64,000 nucleotides of DNA from Limnanthes douglasii subsp. nivea. Its lineage: Eukaryota; Streptophyta; Magnoliopsida; Brassicales; Limnanthaceae. Positions within the stretch are counted from its first letter, which is position 1. Every line of letters begins with the position of its first letter. The position numbers and the translations under genes were made by a program. Shown one piece after another: positions 22,237 to 34,337 of the stretch. The notes under the pieces are model-generated. The model saw only the letters and a list, made by a program, of their open reading frames with translations, searched no databases and was not told the origin of the DNA. The stretch spans positions 344,049,081 to 344,113,080 of the forward strand of contig JAUPFV010000001.1 of NCBI GenBank assembly GCA_036936605.1, in the 5' to 3' direction.

Positions 22237-22522
22237 CGGTTGTAGTAAACATGGTACGTTGTATGGTGCATATGTGTGGAAATCGGGCTAAGAAGGCCTC
22301 TTTCTCAGCTACTAAAATTGATTCGTCTATGCCTTCATCGATTTCCTCATCTTCCGAATCTGATTGTGGTATCGCAACCGGAGCTGGCTCTCTCCTCGCA
22401 CCCCGCTGATTGTGTCTAATGGAACGAGATGTAGGTTCGGGAGAGACAACTTTAAATGGCGGCGACATCTCAACAATATTTGGCTCGTTCTCGACAATTT
22501 GTCGCAGACGATGAAGACCCAC
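22232..22522 (-). pseudogene. Hypothetical upstream exon of the PMD transcript
   Basis: 96 open codons starting MGLHRLRQIVENEPNIVE, with an acidic run (SDSEDEEIDEGIDES) and ending in a TAA that overlaps a good splice donor at 22235. It resembles nothing I can name. Its frame does not join the PMD frame across the proposed 81-bp intron, so either an indel has occurred or it is a separate remnant. Confidence 0.35.
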
Positions 22523-22624
22523 ATAAAATATTCCTTAATAACTTTCTTGGTCCCATACTTTGAAAATTAAAAAAATTTATAAGTAAATAAAATCAATAAC
22601 ACTATAAAAAACATTTAAATGCAA

Positions 22625-22740
22625 TGTTTTTTTAAACAATGTATGTAATTCTGAGTTGTTGCCTCGAAATTACATGCATTGTTTTAAAAAACATGTAAAT
22701 CCGAGTAGCTTCCTTGAAATTACATGCAGGTTTTGAAAAA
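22625..22740. repeat. Repeated motif right of the PMD gene
   Basis: Two to three copies of a block including tgtaattctgagttgttgcc / tgtaaatccgagtagcttcc and cctcgaaattacatgca, about 55 bp apart. It is similar in style to the left repeats at 19440-19685 (ccgag...ctcgaaat). Confidence 0.6.
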
Positions 22741-23029
22741 AAAACAGCATAGACTGCACAATATCACAACAACAATATGAAAGTAAAATGCAGTTACTAA
22801 ATCAGCACAAACATCATATGACAACAACCCAAAAAAACAGCAGGTTAGCAGTATTGTTTAACCAACTATCGATAATATTTCAACCAAATTTTCACACAAT
22901 ACCAGTTGAATACTTTCACCAAAATGTGTTAAAAACAGCACTTTAGCAGCATTTTAGCAGTTTACCAACTATCGAATATACTTTCACCAAATTTTAACAC
23001 ATTTGATTACAACAAGAACATATAGATAC

Positions 23030-23220
23030 TTTAAGAAACTACATTCAACAGACACTAAACCAGTTAGATACTTTAACAAACTACATTCAACATACATATA
23101 GATACTTTCACAAAAAAACTACTATATTACTTCTACAAAACCAGACACTATATTACTTCTACGAAATCAGACACTACCACTATATTACTTCTACGAAATC
23201 AGACACTACCACTCTATTAA
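23030..23220. repeat. Short direct repeats in the MULE right flank
   Basis: tactttaagaaactacattcaac and tactttaacaaactacattcaac occur near 23027 and 23072. About 35-bp units of tatattacttctacgaaatc agacactaccac follow from about 23123 to 23216 (three copies). Confidence 0.75.
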
Positions 23221-24239
23221 TCAACACAAACAACAAGAACTAAGTTTCTGAAAAGTACAGAGATCTACTCTATTAATCAAACCAAAAACATGTAAAAATA
23301 CAAAGCTTTACAGTATTAATCAAACCAAAACATATAAAAATACAAACAACAGATAACTAAAATCTAAGAGCTAATATCATTTTTGAGAACAAAAAGCACA
23401 AACAACAGAGAACTATTCTCCCATTCAAAACGAAATCATTATACTGTATTCGACCAAATTTGATAAATAAAATACATACCTGGTTAAAAAAATTGTGGGG
23501 GGTCGTGTGTTCCTCTTCCTCAATCCTTGGTCCTTAGCTTGGCAAAAACTTAAACTGTAAATATGAACACAAAGAAAGGGAAAAACATATAATCAATGGT
23601 GTTTCGAGGTAGAGAGATGGTAAATAAGCTGATTAAGAAAGTGGGAGAAGAGAGACCTTCTACCTCGAACAAAAAAATGAGATTAATACAAAACATAACA
23701 TAAAATCGGGTTGTCATCAACTAAAATCGATAAAAATAGACATCATCAACAAAAAATGGAGTGTCATCAACAAAATCGTACATGAATCGTACCCACCTAA
23801 TCGAACTCGCTCTCGACCTCGACCTGGAACAAAAATAAGAAAGACTGTTTAGGGTAAAAGAAAGATTTTGGTTCAGAAGAAAGAAAGGGAAAGACGTGAA
23901 TGATTTCGGTTTAGAAGAAAGAAAGGGATTTGGAATGATTTTCTCGGTTAGAGGAGGGGAGAGTAAAAAATATGAGTAATTTATACTATGGTGGCTAGGG
24001 TTTAGTTAATGAGAGAAGGATTTAATAGTGTTAGGTGGGTGGATGGACGATGGGAGAGCGGGAGTCAATGGTATTCTTGAAGATGAGAGAATAAGAGTAA
24101 ATGGCTTAATGGAAAATTAGAGAGCGAGAGTTAATGGTGTTCTTGAAAATGAGAGAATTAGAGTAAATAGGTAGATAGAAAAAAAATATTAATGATTTTA
24201 TGAGTAAAAAATAAAAAAAATGACAAATATATTATTTTC
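23221..24239. other. Noncoding right part of the MULE region, with a 66-bp direct repeat
   Basis: No gene seen. A 66-bp block starting agagcgggagtcaatgg (24055) repeats at 24121 (agagcgagagttaatgg). The sequence gagagttaatgatttt just right of the LINE target site resembles the start of a third unit. No terminal inverted repeat for the MULE could be identified by eye. Confidence 0.5.
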
Positions 24240-24550
24240 ATGATAGAAAAAAATAAAAATGAGAGTTAATGATTTTGAAGAACTCCAAGATCCCCGCTTC
24301 TGTTCTGATCGTCGGATCCTCTCTGATCTCCGGTTCTTTCAATTCATTCCGTCTCCCTCGCTTATTTGATCTCCTGAGTTCTGGTTCGAAGTCCTCGCTT
24401 CTCGTTTGTTTCTTCTTGGCGATTTTGTGGTCTCTGTTTTCTTCCTTTGAAACAGAGCATATTGACTTATATATTTTAAGTTATGAAGAAACAAGAAACC
24501 CTTTTATCTTATTGATCTTCATCCCCTGTTGAAGCTTGATCTTTCTTGAT

Positions 24551-26051
24551 ATGGATCAATATCCATCTGTTCAGGAGGTTTATAATTCCTCTGCTACAAA
24601 GGATTTGGAGAAAATTGCTGAAACAAGTAATCCTTGGAGGAGGAAATCTTTTGTTGAGGCAGTAACTTCTGACTCAAAGGAAATGGTTGATTCTTTCAAC
24701 CCTGAAGAAGTTAGATATAGGACGGATCATGTTCATTTACAGTATGAAGATAGCTTTCTGGAACATCTGAAGGCCAAGTCTAAGCATACTATTGTGGGAA
24801 AGTGCTCGGCAGGTCTGCCTAGAAGGAAACAGTTGGTTGAATTCTTGGATAAGTTTCATTTTGTTCAAAGCTACAGTTTTTCAATCAAAGATTCAAGACA
24901 CATTTTCATAGAGTTTGATTCGTATGCTGATATGGCTAATCTGTAGAGAAGGAATGTGTGGATGATTGGTTCCACAATGATGAGGCTTTTGAAATGGGAG
25001 GAAGGCTTTAATGTTAAATACGAAAGTCCTGTAACTCCTATATGGATCAAGATAGAGAATCTGCCTGAGCACTTGTTTAATGAGAAGATTGTCTCTGATG
25101 TGGCTTCTTATTTAGGAAGGCTTATGTAGATTAAAGTTCCATCCAAGAACAGGGCTTTTTATAATCACTGTTTGGCCAGGATTGAGTTGGATTTAACTAG
25201 CAAGATCTTTTATGATGTTTGGGTTGGATTCGGTAGCAATCAGGGATGCTGGGTGCGCATTTCTTATTTAAATCTTCCTGAATATTGTAAGTCTTGCTTT
25301 CATATTGGCCATGGAGTTGATAAATGCAAGAAACGTAAAGGTATTGACAATTCTAGGAAATCTGTTATGGTTGATAGTCAACAGTTGGTTAATGAAAAGG
25401 TAGAAGACTTATCCAAGAAAGTGATTAGTAATGCTGAGACTTTTGAGCCTGTTGCTGAGAAGTTAGAAAGTTCTAAAACTGTTGAAGAGCCAGATAGTGT
25501 AGTTATTGCTTCAAGAGTTAATATGGATGGGGCCATCCAAACGTTGGAGTTTGGTTACAGTATATTGGAAAGTGTTAAGGTTAAAGATAAAAAGTCTTTT
25601 TCACCTAAAAATTCTAATCTTGGAAGCCTGCCATCTTCTCCATTCCGGGTCTGTGTGATGGATACAAATGTTGGTTCTTCAAAAAATCAACCTGATGGAA
25701 TCAGAATGGTTGTTGAGGATGTGGGAGAAGCTCAGAAAGGTGAGTTTAATGCTCAAGAATGAAGAAATGATTGGTGCTCTTCAAACTCTTGGGAATACAA
25801 ATATCCAGGATTATGAGAATTTAGCATCTAAATTTTCTTCGCCTAAAGTGGGTGGTGAGAGTCCCCAAGTTTCATCTAGAAGTCAATTACATGTCTCTAG
25901 AAGTGTTCCACCTGTGAAGAGAGTTACAAGAAGCAGAATTCACAAGAAAGACTCATCTGAGGAGGAGGAGGAGTTCACTTCTATATTTGACAGACAACTT
26001 AAACAGGCTAAGAAAAAAAATTGGCAAGGAGTTCTCATCAATTTTCTATGA
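24551..26051 (+). pseudogene. LINE-1 ORF1 (DUF4283 and CCHC zinc knuckle)
   Basis: Starts MDQYPSVQEVYNSS. A DUF4283-type RNA-binding region follows (about residues 55-200; KHTIVGKCSAGLPRRKQLVE, then FIEFDSYADMANL), then a zinc knuckle CKSCFHIGHGVDKC and a low-complexity C-terminal part. Two in-frame stops occur (about 24944 and 25127) and one frameshift at about 25755. The product would be the nucleic-acid-binding partner of ORF2 in the ribonucleoprotein. Confidence 0.85.
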
Positions 26052-26081
26052 CAACACGTAACTCTAAACGTTCTCTTAACT

Positions 26082-29000
26082 ATGATTAATATTCTCAACT
26101 GGAATATTCGTGGCATTAGAAATAAATCTTCATTCAGGAGACTTAAGCATCTTAGTAAAGTTAATAGGATTGATTTTGTTGTGGTTCAGGAACCTTTAAT
26201 TAGTAGTGATAATCTTGCTAATTGTGCTTCTAGAATGGGTTTTAGTAATTTTGCATCTAACACTTCCAATAAAATCTGGATTTTCTGGAATGATAGTATA
26301 TCTGTTAATATATTGCTTGATCATATCCAATGTTTGCATGTTGAGGCTGCTTTAAGTTCTTCTGGTAAAAGCTTTCTTCTTACTTTTGTCTATGCTAAAT
26401 GTTAGCGTTTAATTAGAATAGATTTGTGGAATGCTTTACGTACCATTTCTTGTGATACTAAAGCTTGGCTTGTGTGTGGTGATTTCAATTCTATTAGATC
26501 AATTGATGATCAGATTGGCTGTTCTACATTTTGTCAAAGTAGTGCTGATGATTTCAATAGTATGTTAAGTGATTGTTATCTTATGGATGCTGGTTATGCT
26601 GGGTCGAGATTCACTTGGTCTAACAAGACTAAGTGGAGACGCTTGGATTGGGTGTTTATTAACAACTCTTGGAATGATATCTTCAATGATACCAATGTGG
26701 TTCATAAGCCTAGAACTGGCTCTGATCACATGGCTATTGTGGTCAATTGTTCTTCTTTGAATTATACTTTTAAGAGGAGTTTTAGATTTCAAAACATGTG
26801 GCTTCTTGATGATGGTTTTTTGTCTATTGTGTCTGATAGTTGGAGGCAGGATATTGACAGTGAGGATCCTTTGAGCAAATTTTGGCTTAAGCTTAAAAGG
26901 CTTAAAGCTGTTCTGGTTAATTGGAATAAGAACCATTTTGGGAACATCTTCAGTAAGATTCAGGCTTTAGAGGATGAGGTTCTTAGGGTGGACATATTGC
27001 ATCAGAATATTAACTCTAATCAATCCAGAGAGGATTTGAACAAGGTTAATGCTCTGGTGATGAATGCTTATAAGATTGAGGAGGAGTATTGGTTGCAGAA
27101 GTGTAATGTGGAGTGGATCAAGGATGGTGATAGAAGTACTAAGATGTTTCACAGCTATGTTTCTAAGAAAAGAAAGAGGAGTGCTATTAATGGCATCAAG
27201 GAGAATAATGTGTGGATTACTGATAAGGATTCTATTGGCAATTCAGTTGTTGAATTCTTCACTTCTGCTCTTGCTTGTAGCCCTTACAAGGATGATCAGG
27301 AAGAGTTGGACAAGCTCAATAGTAGTCTTTTTGATGTTATTCCTTGTGTTATTACTTCTGAAGATAATAAGAGCTTGCTCTCTCTGCCTAGTGAGGAGGA
27401 GGTTCATAATACAATCAACAATTTAAAGGCCTCCAGCATGGCAGGTATGGATGGGTTTAATTTGGTTTTTTATAAGCAATGTTGGAGTATCATAAAATCT
27501 GATCTGTTATCTGCTCTTCAGCATTTCATTATAGGTTATCATATCCCTAGAGGCATTCTTGCCACTGGCATTTGTCTCATTCCTAAGACTAAGAACCCCT
27601 CTAGTTGGAGTGATTACCGACCTATAAGCCTTTGTACTCTGTTTAACCGTATTATGGCTAAAGTTTTGAATGATAGATTGGTTATGATTCTTCCTAAAAT
27701 AATCTCTAATTCCCAGGGTGGTTTTGTGCCTGGCCGTTCTATCCATTCTAATATTTTAACTGCTAAAGAAATGCTGTATGACTTGAATAGGAAAGTTAAG
27801 CATAAAAACATTGTTATTCAATTGGATATGTGTAAAGCTTTTGATAAGCTCAGTCACTCTTTCCTTTTTAAAGTTTTAGCATGTTTTGGTTTTTCTAATA
27901 GATTTGTGAGGTTAATTAAAAGCATGATAACTAATGTTTTTGTTTCCATATTGGTTAATGGTGCTTCTTATGGTTTTTTAAGACTGCTAAGGGGCTTAGG
28001 CAGGGGGATCCCCTTTCCCCTAGCCTGTTTATTATTGCTGAAGAGGTGTTGTTGAGGGGTGTCTCTCTTCTATTTGAGAATAACAAAAGCTTGAGGTATA
28101 AATGTCGTAGCAGGCTTTGTGTTAGTAACCTGGCTTTTGCTGACGATATTTTGTTGTTTACTAACAGCAAGGATGCTTCTTTAGCATCACTTAATGCTTT
28201 CTTGCAGGAGTATCAAGAGGTCTCTGGTCATGTGATTAATAAGTGTAAGACTAAGGTGATAGTAGCTAGTGGTATGAATGATGATTGTATTAGAACTATC
28301 TCCAATGTTACTGGTTTTAACAATTCTATTCTTCCTACTGATTATCTTGGTATTACAATTAGTGTTAACAATAAAGCTGTTATTTATACTAGCCTTCTTA
28401 ACAAGATTAATAACAGAGTGGGAGTCTAAGCACATTTCCTTTTCTGGTAGAATTACTCTTATTAATGTTGTTCTCATGAACATTGTTTTATATTGGATGC
28501 ATAGCAATGTCATCCCTAGCTTTGTTATTAACAAGATTGAGAAAGCTTTCAATGCTTTTCTTTGGGGTTCTAATGGTGTGGAGCAGAAGATTCATTGGTG
28601 TTCTTGGAAGTCTGTTTGTAAAACTTATAAGGAGGGGGGTTTGAATATTAGATATTTACATGATGTTCAAAAGATCACTTCTTGTAAGCTTTGGTTACAG
28701 TTTAGGGATAATAAGCTGCTCTGGACTAATCTCTTTCACGATATCTACTGCAAGAACATGCACCCTTTGCAGTTGAGCAGTAACATCAAAGGTTCTATGG
28801 TTTGGAATAGGCTCAAGAGGATTCAGTCTACTGCTGAGCATTTTGTTAGCTGGTCTTTAGGGGAAGGCAATGTGGACTTTTGGCTGGACAGGTGGTCAGG
28901 TTCTGATCCTCTTCTTTATCTTGATAATTCAATTGATAATAGTTGGTTTCATCAGGAGAAGGTTAATATGTATTGGTCTAATAATCAGTGGGATTTGGAG

Positions 29001-30209
29001 GCCATTAATAATCTTATTAGCAATGAAGATAGTATCAGGATTAAGAATTGTATTATTAATCATGGCAACAAAGATAAAATATTGTGGACTTTATCATCTT
29101 CTGGTTTGTTTAGTTTCAAGCATACTTGGGATTTTTTAAGGACTCATTTTACAGAGTCCAGTTTGTTTTACAAAATTTGGAATGATCTCACTCCTAAAAA
29201 GCACTCGTTTATTCATTGGAAACTTGTTAAAAATTACATGTCAACTGATTCGATTCTTATGAAAAGACATATGCATATTGCATCTAAGTGTCAGTTCTGT
29301 TTTAATTGTGAAACTATTCAGCATGTTTTTATTTTCTGTGATGTTGCCTGGAATGTTTGGCTTCATTTTGCTGAGCTTTTTAGTATTATGATATTCAGAT
29401 ACATGACTCCTGTGCATATGTCTAGAACATGGTTTAACAGCACTAGCAAGAAGAATCATATTAGGAATGTAGTCCCTTTTATTATCTTCAGTTCAATTTG
29501 GAAGTTCAGAAATTATAGCAAGTTTAATAATATGTCTGTTTCTTCGAACATTATCATTAATGATGTGCATCGAATCATTTATTATATGTATGCTGCTAAT
29601 ATGTTCAAATCGAAGCATTGGTCTAATGATAGCTCTGTTGCTAAAAGGCTGGGTTTCTTAAACTTGTGCTTTATCTCTACATCTAGACCTATTGTGCAGC
29701 AGTGGATTCCTCCTCCTGTGGGTAGGTTAAAGCTTAATACAGATGCGTCTGTGGCTTTTAATGGTGAGGCTAGTGCTGGTTTTACTATTAGAGATTTTGA
29801 TGGTAATCTTATTCATGCTGGTGGTAATGTCTTTGGCAAATTGTCTCCTATAATGGCTGAAGCTAGGGCTTTAATGGATGGCTTGGCTACTTGTCACTCT
29901 AAGGGTTTATATTCTGTTGATGTTGAGTCTGATTCTTCCTTGCTCGTTAATTTCATTGAAAATGATAATATGGGTGCTATTCATTGGGCTCTATTCCCTG
30001 TCATCAATTGTTGTAGAACTTTGCTGACTCCTAATATGAAAATTAAGCATGTCTTTAGGAGTCAGAATCGTGCAGCTGACTGGCTGGCGCGATGGACTCT
30101 TAAATGCAAGTTCAAAGTTGAGTATGGTTTTGATAATGCTCCTAGTGCCTTAAAATCTATTTTAATACTTGAAAGTCTTGGTGTACCTTATGTTAATACT
30201 CCTAACTGA
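26082..30209 (+). pseudogene. LINE-1 ORF2: endonuclease, reverse transcriptase, RNase H
   Basis: Starts MINILNWNIRGIRN, an apurinic-type endonuclease, with VVQEP, CGDFNSI and GSDHMAIV motifs. RT follows from about 27400: IPKTKNPSSWSDYRPISLCT, QLDMCKAFDKLSHSF and LAFADDILLF with both catalytic Asp residues. The zinc-binding region is CQFCFNCETIQHVFIFC, then RNase H (LNTDASVAFNGEA, MAEARAL, ESDSS, RAADWLA) at about 29730-30110. The frame is broken by a stop at 26403-26405 and frameshifts near 27985 and 28420, so it is inactive. Its start follows ORF1 by 30 bases. Confidence 0.9.
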
Positions 30210-30946
30210 GTTCTTGTTTTTGGTGGACATGATGCTGCTGTGCTCTGGTTTTTGAGATGTCGTTCCATCTGTTTGGAGTTATGGGGTTTGATGATGCTGT
30301 GTAAGAGGTTGAATGTTGGCTGTTTGACAGTTGGTGTGGTGTTTGAAGCTTTGGTAGATGGTCTTGTTGCTGCTCGAAAGTTGCTGCTGCATGAATTTGC
30401 TTGTGAAGCCTTGATGCCTGCTGTTGTTTTCTTGAATTCGAGATGGATTTGCTGTCTGTCTGAGTATTTTTTAGAAGCTTATGTCGCTGATTGACTTGCT
30501 TTGCTATTGCTGGTGGTCTAATGATGCTCTGATGATGGTGCTTGATAGATGGATTTGCTGTTTGTCTGCTCGATGTTTTGAAGCTTCCGTCGTTGGTTTT
30601 GCTGATTAATTTGCATTGCTGATTTGGTTGCTGTTCGTTTGTGCTAATACTCTTTTGGTCATTATTGCTTGATGATCTAACGGTGCTGAAGCTGTTGTTG
30701 ATGAAGCCTTGAAGTTGGATGTGCTACTTCATTTGTTAGTCAAGAAAATTTGGAGTTATTGCATCTCTTGTTTTGATACTTGAATAGAAGTCTGTGTTGC
30801 TTCAATTTTAGGGTTTGGTCTTTTCAAGTCTTGAATTAGGCTTTTGTTTTGATTTTGGCGGGCTTTTTCCCGCTTTGTAACTCTCAAACTTTCAGATTAT
30901 CAAATATAAGTCTTTATTTAAAAAAAAAAAATGATAGAAAAAATAA

Positions 30947-31782
30947 CAATATTGAGTTTTTTTTTAATTATAAAAAATATAACAACATTTTTCTCAATTA
31001 TGGAAGAAATGAAAAAGGTTACGAGGGAAATAGCTTCGCCAAAAGTCTCCAAAATTATTCAGGCAAGTTGTAAGGGGAGATGAAGCACGTTGTCAAGATT
31101 ATTATTGGAGGACCAAACGACGGATTAGTTGTTACTGGTTTGGAAAGCGACAAGCTGGTACTTTTGGAAAGTGTGGTAGCGTAGTGTGCACTCCTGTGGT
31201 CCACACATTCATATTCAAATGCAATTCCTCTAGCAGGATATTTGATCCGAAGTTATAGAGTTACTAAAAAAATTTGATATACTGCTTTAAACCACTACAA
31301 GCTTAAATGTAATTCTTAAAAAAAAAATGAGATTCTTTCATCGTCTATTCCCTCAACCTCCATAAAATCTAAAAAATTGTTTATTTTAAAACTATAAAAA
31401 ACACAAAAAAACAGGAATGAAAATTAAAAATTAATATTCAATTTTAATTTCAATCATTATATCATAAAATCAAATTTTAACTATCATGTAACTCAACTCA
31501 ATTGGGCTTCATAATCCAACTTAATATTAATACCAAAGTTGGTTGGATATATATATATAATATTATAAAACTAGTTATGTAATATTTTATTACCAACCGA
31601 CCTCATCCATATAAGTTGTATTTAGTATAGCTATAAGATAGATGACCATTTATTTTAAGTTAGAGATTTTAAGTTTTGGCTTCCCAAGTATAAGACCCTA
31701 GGAAAGAAAATCTAAACATATACATTTTATTATTATTATTATTAAATATTATTTTAATGTTAATTTTGATTAGCTGATCTAA
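30947..31782. other. Noncoding, nothing recognised
   Basis: AT-rich with a short more GC-balanced segment at 31050-31220. No domain-bearing frame. The short ATTATT run at 31727-31744 is a simple repeat. Confidence 0.5.
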
Positions 31783-31920
31783 GCTACTAATTTAATATCA
31801 TTAAATATATTCAAATTTATATATTTTCATATGATTCATTATTAATTGAATGCTACTAATTTAATATCATTAAATATATTCAAATTTATATATTTTCATA
31901 TGATTCATTATTAATTGAAT
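31783..31920. repeat. 69-bp perfect or near-perfect tandem duplication
   Basis: gctactaatttaatatcatt and all that follows to 31851 repeats from 31852 to 31920 with no visible difference, implying a recent duplication. Confidence 0.95.
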
Positions 31921-31939
31921 TTTGAATTTTATTATTATT

Positions 31940-32260
31940 CAGTGTTTATCTATCACCTCACTTATCTCTTAAGAGACCTATAGCTATTAATCTCACTTAG
32001 TAAATATGTTGCTCATGATACTTGTCACACTACACCTTTGTATAATAAATCCTCTCCTATTTATAGGCTTAGGAAAAGCCTTAAATTTTCAACAGACGCT
32101 CCAGATTAAAATCTATTAATCAAATGATGTAATAAGATAATAATCTATTAAAATAAAAATAAAAAACCTAATTAATATAGAAGATACATTTAATAGGAAA
32201 TCTAAATAATGAAAAATTCAATTAATATCGGAAGACCAAAATACGGGACCCAGTTAAATA
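31940..32260 (-). repeat. Inverted relic of the Copia-like LTR family seen at 46.7-50.8 kb
   Basis: cagtgtttatctatcacctcacttatctcttaag matches, in reverse complement, the LTR block at about 48416-48450 (gataagtgatgtgagagata). It continues in the matching order with a reverse TATA box (cctatttatag, 32067) and an aatatagaag...ggaaatctaaat tract like the LTR's AT minisatellite. Divergence is high. Confidence 0.5.
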
Positions 32261-32716
32261 GAAAACCTAGCAATAAAAGAATATGTTTTGGTATAGTTCT
32301 CGAGCGTCGGTCCAGCTCGTTTCAGACCATCTTACTTTGGTCCAGATTGCTTCAGACTAGCCTACTTCAGATCAATACATATCTTGTTTGACTCAACAGT
32401 CACCAGTCTTGTCAGCTTGTCTCAGTCCTTAGGTTCCAACAGATTTCTTCGCAACATATATTGCATTGTATACATAAGAACTATTATGCACTCGTGTAAG
32501 AACTTTGCAAATTGTCTATGATGTTATTCATTTGAACCGCCATATCTCCCTTAGTATTCACAAGTACGATCAAATATGACGCACTTAATATTTTTACCAA
32601 TATGTTTTTCAACCTTAGCCTTAGAAGTTTTGTAATTATCAATTACATATTATCTCTCATGAATACGACAACACATTTCTCTACATATTTGAGAAAAAAT
32701 TACACATTTATGCAGA

Positions 32717-33023
32717 TGCACCACAATAAGGTATTCCTTGTTTGATGATTTCTAGATTTAGTAGGTTAGACATTTTCTGCACCACAATAAGGTATTCCTT
32801 GTTTGATGATTTCTAGATTTAGTAGGTTAGACTTTTTCTGCACCACAATAAGGTATTCCTTGTTTGATGATTTCTAGATTTAGTATGTTAGACTTTTTCT
32901 GCACCACAATAAGGTATTCCTTGTTTGATGATTTCTAGATTTAGTAGGTTAGACATTTTCTGCACCACAATAAGGTATTCCTTGTTTGATGATTTCTAGA
33001 TTTAGTAGGTTAGACTTTTTCTG
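32717..33023. repeat. 61-bp minisatellite, five copies
   Basis: Units start at 32717, 32778, 32839, 32900 and 32961 (tgcaccacaataaggtattc...). The period is exactly 61 with only one or two substitutions among copies (gacatttt/gacttttt, taggtt/tatgtt). The high identity points to recent expansion. Confidence 0.97.
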
Positions 33024-33977
33024 CCCCTCAAATTATTTCATATTCAAGCGAGAACTATCGCTCAGTGAGAAACGTGAATTCATTAAGCCATAATACCTAA
33101 TAATAATCATGACACATCAAATAGAGTAATATGTCATCTTTCCATTCGTTAAAATTAGTCTCATCAAAATTGAGAGTTTTATTTCATATTCGTTAAAGAT
33201 GTCTACGCTAGTTGAATAAACAAAACACACACAACAAATAACACATAACACATAAACTTCACTACTTATATAATTTAAAATAAATATTTAATACTATAAC
33301 TTAGTATAAATAAAACACATTATTACAACAACAATGTGATACATCTGGACGAACACGTTAATTCTAAAATATGTGGTTTAAATTCTTTTTTTTTAATTAC
33401 ATTTAATCGACTTAATTAAAAAATATTTATTTGAACTATTTGCGGAATGAACATTTCACATATAAACATATATTGTTTAAGTCAAACATAAACTTCTTTC
33501 AAAATAAATAAATGATCAATAATTCAATATATTTTAAAAGTAATTATTATTGGTGACCTATTTTAGTTTAATTTGTGACTAGTTTGTGGTTAAAAATATC
33601 ACGTGCACACAACTACAAATATAATCAAGGTCTATACATAGATATAGTTCATATAAAAGTTATCAAATGACACAAAATATATACCTACATTTGTTGCTGC
33701 GGTGAGTGCATTTTTGCTACAGCGACGCCACGACCATGTCACGATAATGGTGCATGTCCCTGTATCAACGATCTTTCGGCCGCCACGATAGTCATCTAGT
33801 TGTAGCTACGTCGTCTCGATCCTATGGCGATACCTTAATGTAATTTTTGTATTATTCTTACCGCAACAATGGCGTATTGATTACAATAATGGTTCAGGTT
33901 GTCGAAGCGTAGCCACATCGATGGCCTTTAGATAACCACCAAAAATCAATTTCACCATTGCTGACAATGCTAATGTC
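33024..33977. other. Noncoding, nothing recognised
   Basis: AT-rich to about 33690, then a GC-richer segment (33690-33960) with no convincing frame on either strand. Confidence 0.5.
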
Positions 33978-34337
33978 TTTTTTTTTTAATTGGTAATGGC
34001 ATTAACTGAAAATAAGTTCTACAAGACCCAATAAAATTGGGCTAAAAGTAAAAAACAAGGCCCAATCATTGTTAGGACATCACTAATCAGGCTTAGCCCC
34101 AATTGAGACACCCGATTCAGAACCAAACAATTAGTCCCAAATCAAAGATGGCAGTCCCAAATTGGAAACCCTAGTTCTATCAGCTCAGACTTGTCTTCTC
34201 TCCTTCTTCAAAGGCCGCCATTAACACAGCAAACCCTAAATCTTCAACTTCTCAAATCTATCACTACCATTCGTTTTTTCAAAACATCAGCTTCATTCTG
34301 CCTTTGCTCTCCACTTCAAACCTTAAAACACCAAGCC

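Larger units (their letters stand above)
24257..30930 (+). mobile_element. Full-length L1-type LINE (LINE-1) with RNase H
   Basis: Contains a 5' untranslated region, ORF1, ORF2, a 3' untranslated region of about 720 bp rich in TG, and an A tail (30920-30930). Target duplications flank it: ATGATAGAAAAAAATAA at 24240-24256 and the same with one A fewer at 30931-30946. The first base of the element may lie up to about 20 bp right of 24257. Despite intact ends, both ORFs carry stops or frameshifts. The presence of an RNase H after RT fits the plant L1 group that acquired an archaeal-type RNase H. Confidence 0.92.

Noticed and set aside
19440..24239. Terminal inverted repeats for the MULE
   Set aside because: Similar motifs occur on both sides but I found no long inverted pair or 9-bp target duplication, so no ends are claimed.
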